Source: Mastigias papua
Lineage: Eukaryota > Cnidaria > Scyphozoa > Rhizostomeae > Mastigiidae
Reading direction: 5' to 3'
Assembly (NCBI GenBank): GCA_964019165.1
Contig: OZ025284.1
Coordinates: 3,901,773-3,965,772 of the forward strand
Length of the DNA: 64,000 nucleotides
Shown: piece by piece, positions 10,571-21,553 of the stretch
How positions within the stretch are numbered: the stretch's first letter is position 1
How the letters are laid out: every line of letters begins with the position of its first letter
Position numbers and translations under genes: made by a program
The notes under the pieces: generated by a model
Told to the model about the DNA's origin: nothing
Seen by the model: the letters and a program-made list of their open reading frames with translations, nothing else
Database searches by the model: none

Positions 10571-11771
10571 TTATTTTCTGTTTTTGTTACTTTTCTTAGC
10601 TCGTCCATATGTAAGTGGTTTATCTTGGAGGAGTTGTTGCGGGTGACAGAATATAATATCTGGTTCACTTTTTTCATGACATATGGCATCAGCAGGACGT
10701 TCAGAGGGTTGTTCTGTGGCTTGATGGGTAGCATGCTCAGGCTCCTCTACTATGGGTGCTGGATTAGCACAATTGGTTAGCTGCTGCTTTGTATATCTCT
10801 TGTCTGGAAAGTCAAATCCTATGGATTTTGGCTGGTCAGTACTGTTACTGAATGGTGAATTTGAGTGGACATCTGAATTGGATTGTCTGTTTGGTTTTTG
10901 CCGGCAGTAAAGCTTTATCTGTGATGCATGGCGGTATATTGGTTGTTTGGAGAGGCTGTTATCACTTGGCACTAAAGTGTACTGTGCTCCTTTTACGTCA
11001 AAAACCGTATAGGGTGTTGGTTCATAGAGGGATTGAAACTTTTTTCGCTTTGCTAGCCGCAGTGCTAGCACTTCATTGCCTTGGATAATGTTGGGATATT
11101 TGCGCCATTTTGATTTGTTGATTCGCTCATTGGCAGCTTGTTTTTGCTTGATGTCTTGTTTTTTGGCCTCCTCAATGACTTGCTCAGTGGTGCTTGGGGT
11201 TGGTGGAAATATTGAATTATACCCCCCACGAAAAAGCATGTAGCCTGGAGCTACACCTGTTGCTGGGTGAGGTGTTGAACGATAGTCACTTAGGAGGTCA
11301 TCAATGGCTTGTTGTAGAGGTCTGTTTGTATCTAGGGCAATTTTTACTGCCTTTCCAAGAGGTTTCATAAAGCATTCTGCCTCGTTCCCTTGAGGGTGAT
11401 AAGGGTAAGAGTGCTTAATGTGGATCCCTCGTGCAGTGGAAAAATCTCTGAACTCCTTGCTATTAAAGGGTGGCCCATTGTCTGCTTTGTGCATTTTTGG
11501 GTTGCCATAGTTGGTGTATATGGTGGCAAGGGCTGGCAGTACATCTTTGGTGCTGGTTGATTTAACAAGCTTAGCATCTGGGAAGCGAGAAAGATTGCAC
11601 CGTGCAACAAGGATATGAGAGGCATCTGGTAGGGGTCCATACAAATCCAATGAAAGTGATTCCCATGGGTGGGCTGGTGGTGGCGAGCTGGACAAAGGGG
11701 TCTGGAAAGGGCTCCTTGTATGAATTTGGCATTCGTGACATGTTTCAAGACGCTGCCTAACAATTGTGTCC
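10571..11771 (-). pseudogene. Gypsy-type integrase, 3' part of pol only
   Basis: The frame encodes an integrase: the end of the zinc-binding region (CHECQIH), the catalytic core with LDLYGP (first Asp), KADNGPPFNSKEF (second Asp) and YHPQGNEAE (Glu), then a C-terminal region with RLAKRKKFQSLYEP. This is the K02A2.6-like class of Gypsy integrases common in invertebrates. Protease, reverse transcriptase and RNase H are absent: the frame is cut off at its upstream end exactly where the right 95-bp repeat begins. About 400 codons remain uninterrupted, so the deletion is fairly young or the copy was mobilised in this short form. Confidence 0.88.
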
Positions 11772-11866
11772 AGGCTAATTCAACATAACGCATTAAAACA
11801 AAACAAACGAAGAAACGAACAAAACAAATGTTAGGAAAGTTGTCTTAGTTAAGTCAGTATGTATCA
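11772..11866 (-). repeat. 95-bp direct repeat, probable 5' LTR remnant of the Gypsy element
   Basis: Second copy of 10424-10518 with two mismatches. It fuses directly to integrase coding sequence at 11771, so no primer-binding site or gag lies between. Confidence 0.7.
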
Positions 11867-14089
11867 CTAGGTAGCTCAAAAAGTATTGCCGAATCAGTCT
11901 ACACCAATTGTCACGCAAGAACCGGTGGTATTCGACGCGGGCGTGGGCGTGGCTGGGGTGATCAAAGTATCACAAGTAGTAGCTAAGGAGCAGTTCAGGG
12001 AACAGTACTTCAATCGAATATTATATTTTACGAATATGGGAGAACTTGGCATGTGAAAGGAACTGCCAAATCGTTAAGGTTACTATTTTTTGCTCTGACA
12101 AGTAACGCAAGTTCTAGTACAAATCCAGAGGAAGCTTTGTTTTATTCATGCGCGTCTCCTCATATGCCATGTCATGCAAAGACTGTTTTACAGACCATAA
12201 GCAACTGGAATCTCCGGTGCTGACTTTAGCAACTGGAAATAGCACTATTCAAACTGTTGCAGGGGCGGCGGAGTGATATTTTTGGTGAGGGGCTCTAACG
12301 GAAAGACCAAATATGTAGTATGTAAAGATTGCTGAACGCTTCCGATTGTGCTTTATATTGACAAATACGATATAATTTACTGACAGAAACCTCAGCAAAA
12401 TTGATGATTTAGCGACCGACAGGACCCCCATGTAAAGTTACAACTTTTTTAGAAAGTAAAAGTTATGAATCATGAGCAAATTTACACTCAATTACAGTGG
12501 TCACTGATTGTACCTAGGGAAGGTGGGGGGGGGGGGGGGTAGATATTCTCTTATAGTGACATAGGAGGATCCACCCGGTTGGAACAGAAAAATTTTGAAA
12601 TTTACCCTCTAGAACAGATTTAAAACAATCTCTCAGACTAAAACTTCACCGAGTTGATTTACTGAATAAGTATTAAAACATGCTGAGTTATTGACACAGT
12701 TTCTAAGTTGCTACATGCTACTGGATTTTCTCTAGCCTCTCAAGCAATTGAATTTTACTAGTGTTTTCAAATTTGCAAAATAACAGAATCGGAATTGAAC
12801 CATGGTTGATCACTGCCATGTATTCATTCTTCTTTCAATGGAAAAAAGTCTTCCCCTCTGTCACTTTTTACAGTAATGTTGGCTGGTTGAAACTTTCCAG
12901 TACAGACAAAATTATTAGGCTAATAGCTTCAAAATATTATGATTTCTTTCTGCAGAATGGTTGCTTGTAGTTCGAAACTCATATAATTGAGCAAGTCACC
13001 TTTATGCAAAGAACTTGATCATACACTTCTAGGTGCTTCATTATTTTGAGAAGTGCAAGCTCATAAAACTTATTGAGTGAATCTTTCCTTTTAACGCTTT
13101 CTAAGGTGTTAAGCCCTAAGCTCCAATAACTGATAAAACTCTAACTCTGTTTCTTCTTTCGGTAAGTTACATTGCATTGCTTAGCTTTTGTTTAGGAAGA
13201 TATTGTAGGGGCTTAATGACTTCAGCAAAGCGTTGTCAGGCGTTTGTGTTAGCCATCTTTTCAGTAGAACTGGCTAGCCAGCTTTACCAGGATGGGATTT
13301 CGAGATAGCTAATTTGCAATAAACTATAATTATGACATTGAGGATTCTGATAATCTTTTAATCTTAGTGGTTTTTTCCATTCAGAGAAGCCAGTTTAAAT
13401 AAACTGCCTCTCCAAATTACAAGATGATGCTAGATTTCATTGAGCATTTTTACTTTTTTTAGATGAAGCAACATACACTGTCGTTGTTTTCGAACAATGA
13501 TTTTTAAAAGAGACATTTCTCCATTTCCCACTGCTTTAAAGAGAATAAACATTTCTTTCCCTGATATGGTCTCCTGATTACTTTACTCTTTGCTTTAAAC
13601 AAGATTCTTGCTTTCCCCTCAAACTCTTTCGACTGCTACTAGACTTGGAATATCGATCAGCTTTCCTTACTTCCTTTTCCCTTGCCTTCATCAAACAGTT
13701 TGACAGACTTACCTATTAAAGCTGGCTTCTTTCAAACTTCAGTCCTGTTCTTATTCTTAAATCGATCAACATATTAGCAAGCATCTAACAGATTTTCTAT
13801 TTTGAATTTTCTCCAAGGTAGTCTAGGGCACATGAACTAGTATAAAAAGATGTTGAATTGTTGATTCATGCTTATTGAGTATGCTTCGTGAGATTTTACT
13901 TGGATTTTGAAAAGGCTATAATAAAGAAAATTTCCTGCAAAAATTGATTGGGGTGGCTACAGTCCCCCCATCCCTCCGACTCCGCCACCCATGTGTTGGT
14001 ATCGTACACTATATAATATCATGAAGCAATGAGGTTTAAGTGTTCACCCAGGTACATTAATTAATTACCTACATAATTAAAGTGATCCG
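11867..14089. other. No gene seen
   Basis: AT-rich, with a poly-G tract at about 12526-12538 and a T-rich section near 13440-13760. No supported frame. Confidence 0.5.
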
Positions 14090-14225
14090 AAGCTGCTTCT
14101 GAAGAAAACAACTAGTGTGCTAAAAATATTTTCTTTTAGAGGAGTAAAAGCATGGAATGGTCTTTGATCTGATGCTAAAATGGCCACATCTCTAAACCTT
14201 TTCAAGCTTTATCTGTAATTTATAG
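14090..14225 (+). pseudogene. C-terminal scrap of a non-LTR reverse transcriptase
   Basis: The + strand encodes IFSFRGVKAWNGL and MATSLNLFKLYL before a stop. This resembles the very end of CR1/jockey-type polyproteins (a YRG...WNSLP block and a closing FKxxL). Only about 45 codons remain. Confidence 0.5.
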
Positions 14226-14599
14226 TTCTGGTTTTAGCTTTGTTTAGGTATTTTACCATAATCCTCAAAAGTGGATGTTAGAAAGCAGTATTTATAAATA
14301 AAGTTTTCATGCATCTATATCTAAACATATTAAGCTTTAAATCGTATTAAAAGTGCACTGGTCCTTGTAAAGCAGCATTGCTGAATAGGCTGCTATCCTA
14401 AAATTATCATTATCAATATTACTATAAAGATCTTAGGCAGTAGCTTGAAACTGCTACTGGAAAAAGGTTGACGATGCTAAAGTGGCTGAGAATGCTTATC
14501 AAATGAGCTTGAAGGATGTCTCAAAAAAAGGCATTATGCATGAAAGATTGGTACTCGTTTGCTCAGAACAAATGGGATTACAGAATGTACGTGTAGTAG

Positions 14600-14949
14600 G
14601 GTTTGTTGGGGTAAAATCGGTAATTTTCTAGGTTTTGCATATCTCTTCTCGATGTCCCTTTGTGGACAATAGCATTAATGAGAACTGCCAACGTCCATCC
14701 ATAAAAAGCACTCATGGTTTTCTAAAGGGCGCAGTCCAAGAAAGATAGTGCTTCTAAAGCCATTCCTCAAAGACATAGTCTTCCATTCAGCTACTGTTGG
14801 TTATTGCATAACTTGCGCCGTGAGGCCCTCCTGATGTCCAAGTTTGGCGCAAGTTCTTTGCTTTATAGACAATAAAGGGAGGGCAAAAGTGTCCTTTAAC
14901 AGAAATACAGAGCAACACACTATAACTTGTCCTAGCTGCACTAGGTGCA
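14600..14949 (-). pseudogene. Pogo-like DDE transposase relic, C-terminal half
   Basis: Minus-strand frames carry SVLLCISVKGHFCPPFIVYK, then NLRQTWTSGGPHGASYAIT and, after an in-frame stop, MEDYVFEEWL and LFMDG. These are the middle blocks of pogo/Tigger-type DDE transposases; LFMDG holds the second catalytic Asp. The N-terminal half of the same gene resumes at 21549 on the far side of the BEL element, so the BEL insertion split it. Stops and a frameshift show it was already dead. Confidence 0.8.
14945..14949. repeat. Target-site duplication, left copy
   Basis: GTGCA directly abuts the left LTR and is repeated at 21549-21553. Confidence 0.85.
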
Positions 14950-15272
14950 TATAAAAGATATTTGTGCCTACGGGTAAACACCCTTGCACACCTACTGGTA
15001 GGCTCTGATTCTTGGGAGAAAACGCAAAAATGAAACTCTAGAATAATCTTCAGGTTCTAGGTTCTATAATTCTGAGGACTGTATTTCTCTGTCAACAATA
15101 TAACAAATAGTTCCTTCGAATATAATTAAGGTTAACTTACATGTACGTCAGGTTCGCTTCACAATAATCACACACTAAAACTAGAGGCGTGTCGCATGCC
15201 CCCCTGTACATGGTACATACCAAATATGGCAAAATGATGTCCATATATGTATATAAGATTCAATTTCTTACA
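14950..15272 (-). repeat. BEL 3' LTR
   Basis: 323 bp. Read on the minus strand it starts TGTAAGAAATTG and ends TCTTTTATA. No difference from 21226-21548 was seen. Confidence 0.93.
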
Positions 15273-15281
15273 CTCCCCCTT
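15273..15281 (-). other. BEL polypurine tract
   Basis: AAGGGGGAG on the minus strand, directly before the 3' LTR. Confidence 0.75.
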
Positions 15282-15301
15282 GCAAGCTCATAAGAGCTTG
15301 C
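15282..15301. other. Perfect stem-loop next to the polypurine tract
   Basis: GCAAGCTC and GAGCTTGC pair as an 8-bp stem around an ATAA loop. It directly adjoins the polypurine tract; a role in the element's RNA is possible but unproven. Confidence 0.6.
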
Positions 15302-15581
15302 AATAGGAATGCTAACTTTCTAAGAGATGAGGTTCAAGTTCTAGTTCAAATATATTGAAATAATATACGCAGTTCCATGATTTTTTTCTTCTTTTCTTCA
15401 TTATTTTGTCCTTTAAGCAAATACAGCAACAAATTCGAGTCCTTTTCTCGTAACAGCGATATCGAAATAAGTCAAATAGCTCGCTACACATAGTCCATTA
15501 GCCGTTTCTCATGAACCTTTGTACAACAATAATCGCGACTCACAATGGGGTCCATGCTCCCGATAGCAATATATACAATAT

Positions 15582-18500
15582 TTACAATGCGTCCCTCAAA
15601 CGACGTAAAACATTAGCGTCCAATGCCGCAATTCGCTTAGGGCGAGATGATTGCTTTTCATTAACAAATTCAACTCCTTGTTGTATAGATGTGCCTAGTA
15701 AAGTCGGTATGTGTCTATCCTTTACCTCTACTGGGAATAATTTCGATAAAGGGCGATTAATTAATGTCTTCCTTCCCGTTGGTGAACTGACCTTAACAGC
15801 AGCTCCTCTTACTCTTTTATCCTTACTGATGATCAATTCCTCTATTTTCCCCAAACGCCAAAATCCCCTTGGTGTCTTGTCCTCGTGTACTGTTACGACA
15901 TCCCCGACAGCAATATTTGGTTGTCCGACTCTTTTCGTGGATAAATTATGTGATTCACGCAAATCGACTAAGTATTCATGTTTCCACCTATTCCACCAGT
16001 GGCTCAGTAACTTTGCAATAAACTCCTGTCTCTTTACTAACAATTTTCGATTCAAATTCTCTTCCGTAACATCCTTTATTTCTCTATCTGGCAATGACTC
16101 TAATCGCCTTCCACATATAAGGTGTGAAGGAGTCAATGCTTTATCAAACTCTTCTGCACTGAGATAAGTAAGTGGACGATTGTTAAGCGTTCCTTCTATT
16201 TCAACAATTAAAGTATAAAGCTCATCTTGTGTTACTGATGCATTTCTGAGGATCTTCTTCAAACTTCTCTTAACTGATTTGATTAACCTTTCATATATCG
16301 ATCCATGCCACGGTGCCTTTGATAAGATGTTGGTCCACTTAATTCTGGATACGGTAAGGTACTTCTTAACTTCTTTGTTTTCAAATAGCTCTTGCAGTAT
16401 TTCCTTAGATTTCTGGAAGGTCTTGGCATTATCACTTAGTATTAGGTTAGGTTTTCCACGTCTGCTAATAAATCTTCTGAGTGCCATTATGAATTGCTCA
16501 GCACTCATGTTCTGCATGATTTCCAGGTGAACTGCTCTACTCAATGAACATGTAAAAATAACTATCCAAACCTTATGAGTTTCCTTCTCTCCTGGAGTGT
16601 ACTTTGTAAACAGTGGACCGGCCAAATCTGTCCCTACACTTTCAAATGCTTCCGATCCTTGGACTCTAAAATCTGGCAGCTGAGGAGGTGCTGGGTACTG
16701 GTAGTGTTTTGATTCGTATCTCATACAGGTGCTACAATCTTTGACTACTTTCTTTACTTTCTGTCTACCTCTTGTTACCCAGAATTTCGAACGCACTTCA
16801 TTTAGCGTAGACTTTAATCCATTATGCAAAACTTTTTCATGTGCTTCTTTTATTATCAAGTTTGTCACCTGATGGTTACTTGGCAGCAAAGCTGGAAACT
16901 TAGTTTCGTACTTCAAAGATGAATTCTCAATACGTCCTTGACATCTCACTATTTCCTCTGAATCATTAAACAATCCAAGTCGATGCTCTAACTGCTTAAA
17001 GTTGCGATCTTCCTGCATATGAATCTGTAATGTTTTGATCCACAGCCTTTCTGCTTGCTCTAACTCACTTGGCTCTAACTCTTCAACCTTGATTTCATTA
17101 TGTCTTTTCTGTACCCGTGATTTCATATTGGATATAAACCTCAATACCAAAGCTGTACATTTCAATAGGCGATTATAAGAACTGAATTTATTGACGTCCA
17201 ATATTTTATCTAAATTTACATTTCCTTTCAATTCATTCTTTGCAAGCAGTATTGTTAGCTCTTGTCGTATCTCTTGATAACACTCTTCTGTTTCTAATTG
17301 GGTCTTTGATGGTTGCACTGGGTAATTTTCCTTGGAGCTCTCAAGCCATTCTGGTCCATGCCACCACAACTGGTTTGCCCTCAGGTCTCTCACAGATTGT
17401 CCCCTAGATCCAACATCTGCCGGATTATACTCAGTTGGGCAATGATTCCACATATCAGGACTTGTCAACTTTAATATTTCCTTTGCGCGATGACTGACAA
17501 ACTGCTTGTAACTCCTATCATTCTTTAACCAAGATAAAACGATGGTACTGTCACTCCAGCAATTCACTGATTCAAATTTCACTTGATTCTCCAATGCATT
17601 TTTTACTGTAATCAACAATCTTGCTAGTATCAAGGCAGCAATCAATTCCAACCGTGGAATGGTTAGCTTCTTCAAAGGCACAACTCTAGATTTGCTTGCA
17701 ACAAAAGTGCTTTTATAGCCAACATCTGTTTTCTGTACAAGATAAATAACAGCACAATAAGCCTTATTTGAGGCATCACAAAATCCATGTAGGCTGTACT
17801 GTTCCATGTCTCCTTGAGCTACATCAAAATAACATCTTGGCAAGGTTATACTAAGAGCATTCTCCAAATCTTTTAGGAAAGCTAGATACACATTTGTCAA
17901 CGATTCTGGAAGAGACATGTCCCATTCTAAATTCAGTAAACAAGCTTCTTGTAACAGAATCTTTAGTTGTACTGCCACAGGCGATATAAATCCAACTGGG
18001 TCAAACAATGATGCAGCAACTTTCAACAGATTTCGTTTTGTAGGTGGCAGTTCTTTGCCCATTAACACTAATCTTTCAAAGGTGAGGATAAGATTATCAG
18101 CAGAACTGTTCCATTTTATTCCTAACACCTTGCATTCATTTGGCTTTAATTGGCTCGCATCTCCAACTGTGGCTTGCACATATGACGATTCATCACTCTC
18201 AACCTTCATTGCATGTTCTGGCTGGGAAATTTCCTTGCTATCAATGACGCTTTGCAATGCTTTATCAGAGGTTCTCCATTTGCGCAAGTTAAATCCTCCT
18301 TTCAATAGAAATGATTTGGCTTTCTCATAAATCCCATAGGCTCTTTCAACAGTATCTGCACCCATAACCACATCATCCACATATGTTGACTGTGTCAAAA
18401 TTTCTTTCAATTTAGCATCATCTAGCTTGCAGTTCTGAATATGATAGTCCAATGTTGCTCCTAACAAGAATGGAGAACAATTTAGGCCAAAGACCACCTT

Positions 18501-21185
18501 TGAAAAGCGATAGCAAACAAGTTTGGGATCATTTGCATATATATCATCTATCCACAGGAATCGGAGAGCATTCCTGTCTTGTTCATCAACTGTAATCATA
18601 TGAAAGGCTTTCTCGATATCCGATACCAAGGCTACTTTAAACCATCTAAATCGTATCAAAATGTCCAAAATGTTTGGTGTTAGGCTTGGTCCTGTATGTA
18701 AGCATTCATTCAAACTGGGAGCATTTGCCTGTACTTTGGCTGAACCATCCATTACAACTCTGACTTTCGTTGTGAGGGCTTCCTTACGAACAACAGCATG
18801 GTGACTGAGATAATGTACTCTGTCTTTCATATGATTTATCAACGTTGGTTGTACTGCTTCAATAATACCCATCCGAGATTGTTCTTGTATCACTCTGTCG
18901 TACTCCCTTAAAAGTGGTGGGTCCTTTCGCAGGCGTTTCAAAGTAGAACTTAATCTATTGCCACTGAGTTCATAATTATCTGGAAGAATATCATGGTGTT
19001 GTCTCCATGGCAACCTAACAACATAATGGCCATCCACAAATTTGATGTCCTTTGTAAATGCTTCGTGTACGGAATCTATTTCTGAAATTCCTATAGCTTC
19101 CAGATTGAACAAATCGTCAACTTTCTTTTCCATAATGCTATCTGCATGTAATACTGAATCATAATAATCAATGACAACTGGCTTTGTGTCTGTTCTTAAT
19201 GCACTTGTAATCACCAGATTCACACTTGTCTGCAAACTGTCTTGAATATGTTCAACCGGTCCAGATAAAACCCAACCAAAATGGGTTCCTATAGCCACAG
19301 GACTTTCTTCGCAATTGCCTTTAATGATTTCCCCTGTCATAATTTTCCACATAACATCACAACCCAATAGGATGTCAACAGATAAATCTTGCATAATGTC
19401 TGGCGGATAATCTGCTAATTTCAATCCATTCAAATGAACATACTGACTCTTTGCTTGCCGAATAGCTTGTCCTTGTAGGGGTGAACATATTGATGGCACT
19501 TCTAAGGCTTTAATACCTGTTTCGAAGTTTGAGAGCCTGCTTTTCAAGCAAATTGGTACAACATCACAATGCTGAATGACTGCTTCATTTGTTCCAAAGG
19601 CTTTTATCATAATTTCTTCTTGATTTGCAGTGGGTAGTTCTAATAATGCTCTTGCTCTTTGGGTTACATAAGATCTTTGCGAACCAGAATCAATCAATAA
19701 CCGTAACTTCACTTCCTTTGAAGGGTCTTCTGGGTTTGCAGCAATTACAAAGGCCGTTTGGAGCAAATAACCTTTCCCTTCAGAATTTCCTTTCACATTC
19801 ATGCCACAAAATGATGTTGCTGGTTCAGCAATGTTCGTTTGAGAAGCTTGATCTGCTTTTCTTCTTGGAAAACTTGAAGACCTATCTCCTTCATTTTTAC
19901 TTTGGCGATAAACAACTTGACCAGGTCTATTTCTATGTTCACAAAGTGCAACATGATGACGTCCTTTGCAAGTGAAGCACTTGATGGATGATTGACACTC
20001 GCGCGCTAAATGCCCGCCTTTACGTAAACATAAGTAACAGCGTCCTTCTCTTTTGAGAATATTTCTCCTTTCACGTATATCAGTCACGATATGACACTCA
20101 GATGTAGTGTGTGCCCCTTTGCAGAATGTACATGTAGCCTTTGATGTTCCAGTTGTCAATGCAGCAGCAGTTGGATATCCTATATTGGCCCTTTTAACGT
20201 CTTTCCTTTCAGGTGCGCATTTTTCTCTTGCTTCAATTTCTATTCTCAAGCAATTCAATAACTCTGATAGCTCCCAGTCACTATCGCCACATGTTTCGTT
20301 CATCTTTCGGCTCAAAATCAATCTAATCTCCTCAGGCAATTTTTTCTGAACCATATTAACCAAGATAATGCTGTAAGATTTCGGATCCACTCCGATTGCT
20401 TGTAACCCTCTACAGTGAGCTTCCACTGTATCATAAAATTTCCGAATATCCGCAATATCTGCATGCTTTCCAAGGGTATTTATTGTCAATAAGGCATCAA
20501 TATGAGAGTCTAAAATAGTTTGCCTCTGTCCAAATCTCCCTTTCAAAATATCCACTACAGTTTTGTAATTAGCATCGGATAGTTCGAATCCAGCCACAGC
20601 CTGATATGCAGTCCCTTCACATTGTGCTTTCAAATATTCCAATTTTAGGGCATCGCTTAGATTTGGGTTAGAATCCACTGAAGCTTGAAATGAATCCCAA
20701 AATTCATAAAATTTGTGAGGCTTCCCATTAAATTTCCTTAATTGCAATTTGGGGAGTTTTGTAAAGCTTGTTCCTCCCCCCTGAACTACTGGGGTTTGAT
20801 TCTGTGCTCCACTTCCGCCTGGAGTAACTTCGATCTTACGCAACTTGTCATCAATTTTGAGCAAAATTTCATAAACAGTTTCCCTAAATTCTCCCGATTC
20901 ATTTATCTCAGCAGCGATAGCATCTTCATTATCTAATAATCCCAATATCTGGTCATCCAAATCACTAATTTTTTCCAGTTTTTCTTCAAGAACTTTCTTG
21001 TTTTGCCTCAATTTCAATGAATCACTCAACTGGGGAGCACCCAAAAGTGTCCTAGTCTGTTCTAGCGCTTTCATCGAGTACGCCTTATGACCACCACGAA
21101 CTTTACGCAGTTTTGGCAGCTTTACAGATAAATCTGCTTTGCTAGCAGCATCACTTGATGTAGCTGGTGCAGTATTCTTCGGCAT
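15582..21185 (-). CDS. BEL/Pao Gag-Pol polyprotein, intact
   Basis: 1,867 codons from the ATG at 21183-21185 (MPKNTAPATSS); the frame is also open upstream through the primer site into the LTR, but has no ATG there. Order of domains: coiled region; DUF1759 Gag-like domain (KLPKLQLRKFNGKPHKFYEF); three zinc knuckles (CTFCKGAHTTSECH, CYLCLRKGGHLAREC, CFTCKGRHHVALC); aspartic protease (LLIDSGSQRSYVT); reverse transcriptase with catalytic YVDD at about 18371-18382; A17-type/RNase H region; integrase with zinc-binding region, LAGPLF Asp, LSDNAKTF Asp and YERLIKSVKRSL Glu; C-terminal DUF5641 (WWNRWKHEYL). Function: capsid formation, cleavage, reverse transcription and integration. No stop or missing catalytic residue was seen, so the copy may be active. 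No envelope gene is present. Confidence 0.96.
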   Translation of the reverse strand: MPKNTAPATSSDAASKADLSVKLPKLRKVRGGHKAYSMKALEQTRTLLGAPQLSDSLKLRQNKKVLEEKLEKISDLDDQILGLLDNEDAIAAEINESGEFRETVYEILLKIDDKLRKIEVTPGGSGAQNQTPVVQGGGTSFTKLPKLQLRKFNGKPHKFYEFWDSFQASVDSNPNLSDALKLEYLKAQCEGTAYQAVAGFELSDANYKTVVDILKGRFGQRQTILDSHIDALLTINTLGKHADIADIRKFYDTVEAHCRGLQAIGVDPKSYSIILVNMVQKKLPEEIRLILSRKMNETCGDSDWELSELLNCLRIEIEAREKCAPERKDVKRANIGYPTAAALTTGTSKATCTFCKGAHTTSECHIVTDIRERRNILKREGRCYLCLRKGGHLARECQSSIKCFTCKGRHHVALCEHRNRPGQVVYRQSKNEGDRSSSFPRRKADQASQTNIAEPATSFCGMNVKGNSEGKGYLLQTAFVIAANPEDPSKEVKLRLLIDSGSQRSYVTQRARALLELPTANQEEIMIKAFGTNEAVIQHCDVVPICLKSRLSNFETGIKALEVPSICSPLQGQAIRQAKSQYVHLNGLKLADYPPDIMQDLSVDILLGCDVMWKIMTGEIIKGNCEESPVAIGTHFGWVLSGPVEHIQDSLQTSVNLVITSALRTDTKPVVIDYYDSVLHADSIMEKKVDDLFNLEAIGISEIDSVHEAFTKDIKFVDGHYVVRLPWRQHHDILPDNYELSGNRLSSTLKRLRKDPPLLREYDRVIQEQSRMGIIEAVQPTLINHMKDRVHYLSHHAVVRKEALTTKVRVVMDGSAKVQANAPSLNECLHTGPSLTPNILDILIRFRWFKVALVSDIEKAFHMITVDEQDRNALRFLWIDDIYANDPKLVCYRFSKVVFGLNCSPFLLGATLDYHIQNCKLDDAKLKEILTQSTYVDDVVMGADTVERAYGIYEKAKSFLLKGGFNLRKWRTSDKALQSVIDSKEISQPEHAMKVESDESSYVQATVGDASQLKPNECKVLGIKWNSSADNLILTFERLVLMGKELPPTKRNLLKVAASLFDPVGFISPVAVQLKILLQEACLLNLEWDMSLPESLTNVYLAFLKDLENALSITLPRCYFDVAQGDMEQYSLHGFCDASNKAYCAVIYLVQKTDVGYKSTFVASKSRVVPLKKLTIPRLELIAALILARLLITVKNALENQVKFESVNCWSDSTIVLSWLKNDRSYKQFVSHRAKEILKLTSPDMWNHCPTEYNPADVGSRGQSVRDLRANQLWWHGPEWLESSKENYPVQPSKTQLETEECYQEIRQELTILLAKNELKGNVNLDKILDVNKFSSYNRLLKCTALVLRFISNMKSRVQKRHNEIKVEELEPSELEQAERLWIKTLQIHMQEDRNFKQLEHRLGLFNDSEEIVRCQGRIENSSLKYETKFPALLPSNHQVTNLIIKEAHEKVLHNGLKSTLNEVRSKFWVTRGRQKVKKVVKDCSTCMRYESKHYQYPAPPQLPDFRVQGSEAFESVGTDLAGPLFTKYTPGEKETHKVWIVIFTCSLSRAVHLEIMQNMSAEQFIMALRRFISRRGKPNLILSDNAKTFQKSKEILQELFENKEVKKYLTVSRIKWTNILSKAPWHGSIYERLIKSVKRSLKKILRNASVTQDELYTLIVEIEGTLNNRPLTYLSAEEFDKALTPSHLICGRRLESLPDREIKDVTEENLNRKLLVKRQEFIAKLLSHWWNRWKHEYLVDLRESHNLSTKRVGQPNIAVGDVVTVHEDKTPRGFWRLGKIEELIISKDKRVRGAAVKVSSPTGRKTLINRPLSKLFPVEVKDRHIPTLLGTSIQQGVEFVNEKQSSRPKRIAALDANVLRRLRDAL

Positions 21186-21209
21186 TTTCCCAATAATTTC
21201 ACATTCAAT

Positions 21210-21225
21210 CCGGCTCGGTGGACCA
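21210..21225 (-). other. BEL primer-binding site
   Basis: On the minus strand TGGTCCACCGAGCCGG follows the 5' LTR at once, starting with the TGG complementary to a tRNA CCA end. Its complement resembles the 3' end of a eukaryotic tRNA-Tyr with two differences, so Tyr is the best guess for the primer but not certain. Confidence 0.65.
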
Positions 21226-21548
21226 TATAAAAGATATTTGTGCCTACGGGTAAACACCCTTGCACACCTACTGGTAGGCTCTGATTCTTGGGAGAAAACG
21301 CAAAAATGAAACTCTAGAATAATCTTCAGGTTCTAGGTTCTATAATTCTGAGGACTGTATTTCTCTGTCAACAATATAACAAATAGTTCCTTCGAATATA
21401 ATTAAGGTTAACTTACATGTACGTCAGGTTCGCTTCACAATAATCACACACTAAAACTAGAGGCGTGTCGCATGCCCCCCTGTACATGGTACATACCAAA
21501 TATGGCAAAATGATGTCCATATATGTATATAAGATTCAATTTCTTACA
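21226..21548 (-). repeat. BEL 5' LTR
   Basis: 323 bp, same as 14950-15272 as far as I can see. Presumed to carry the promoter. Confidence 0.93.
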
Positions 21549-21553
21549 GTGCA
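21549..21553. repeat. Target-site duplication, right copy
   Basis: GTGCA, matching 14945-14949. Confidence 0.85.

Larger units (their letters stand above)
14950..21548 (-). mobile_element. Complete BEL/Pao LTR retrotransposon
   Basis: A 6,599-bp element on the minus strand. It has two 323-bp LTRs that I could not distinguish by eye, a 5-bp GTGCA duplication on both sides, a primer-binding site against the 5' LTR, a polypurine tract against the 3' LTR, and one uninterrupted polyprotein with all BEL/Pao domains. Matching LTRs imply recent insertion, because both are made from one template. It is nested in an older pogo-like transposase relic. Confidence 0.95.

Noticed and set aside
15511..16167. 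218-codon + strand frame inside the BEL element
   Set aside because: Shadow of the minus-strand polyprotein; no domain.
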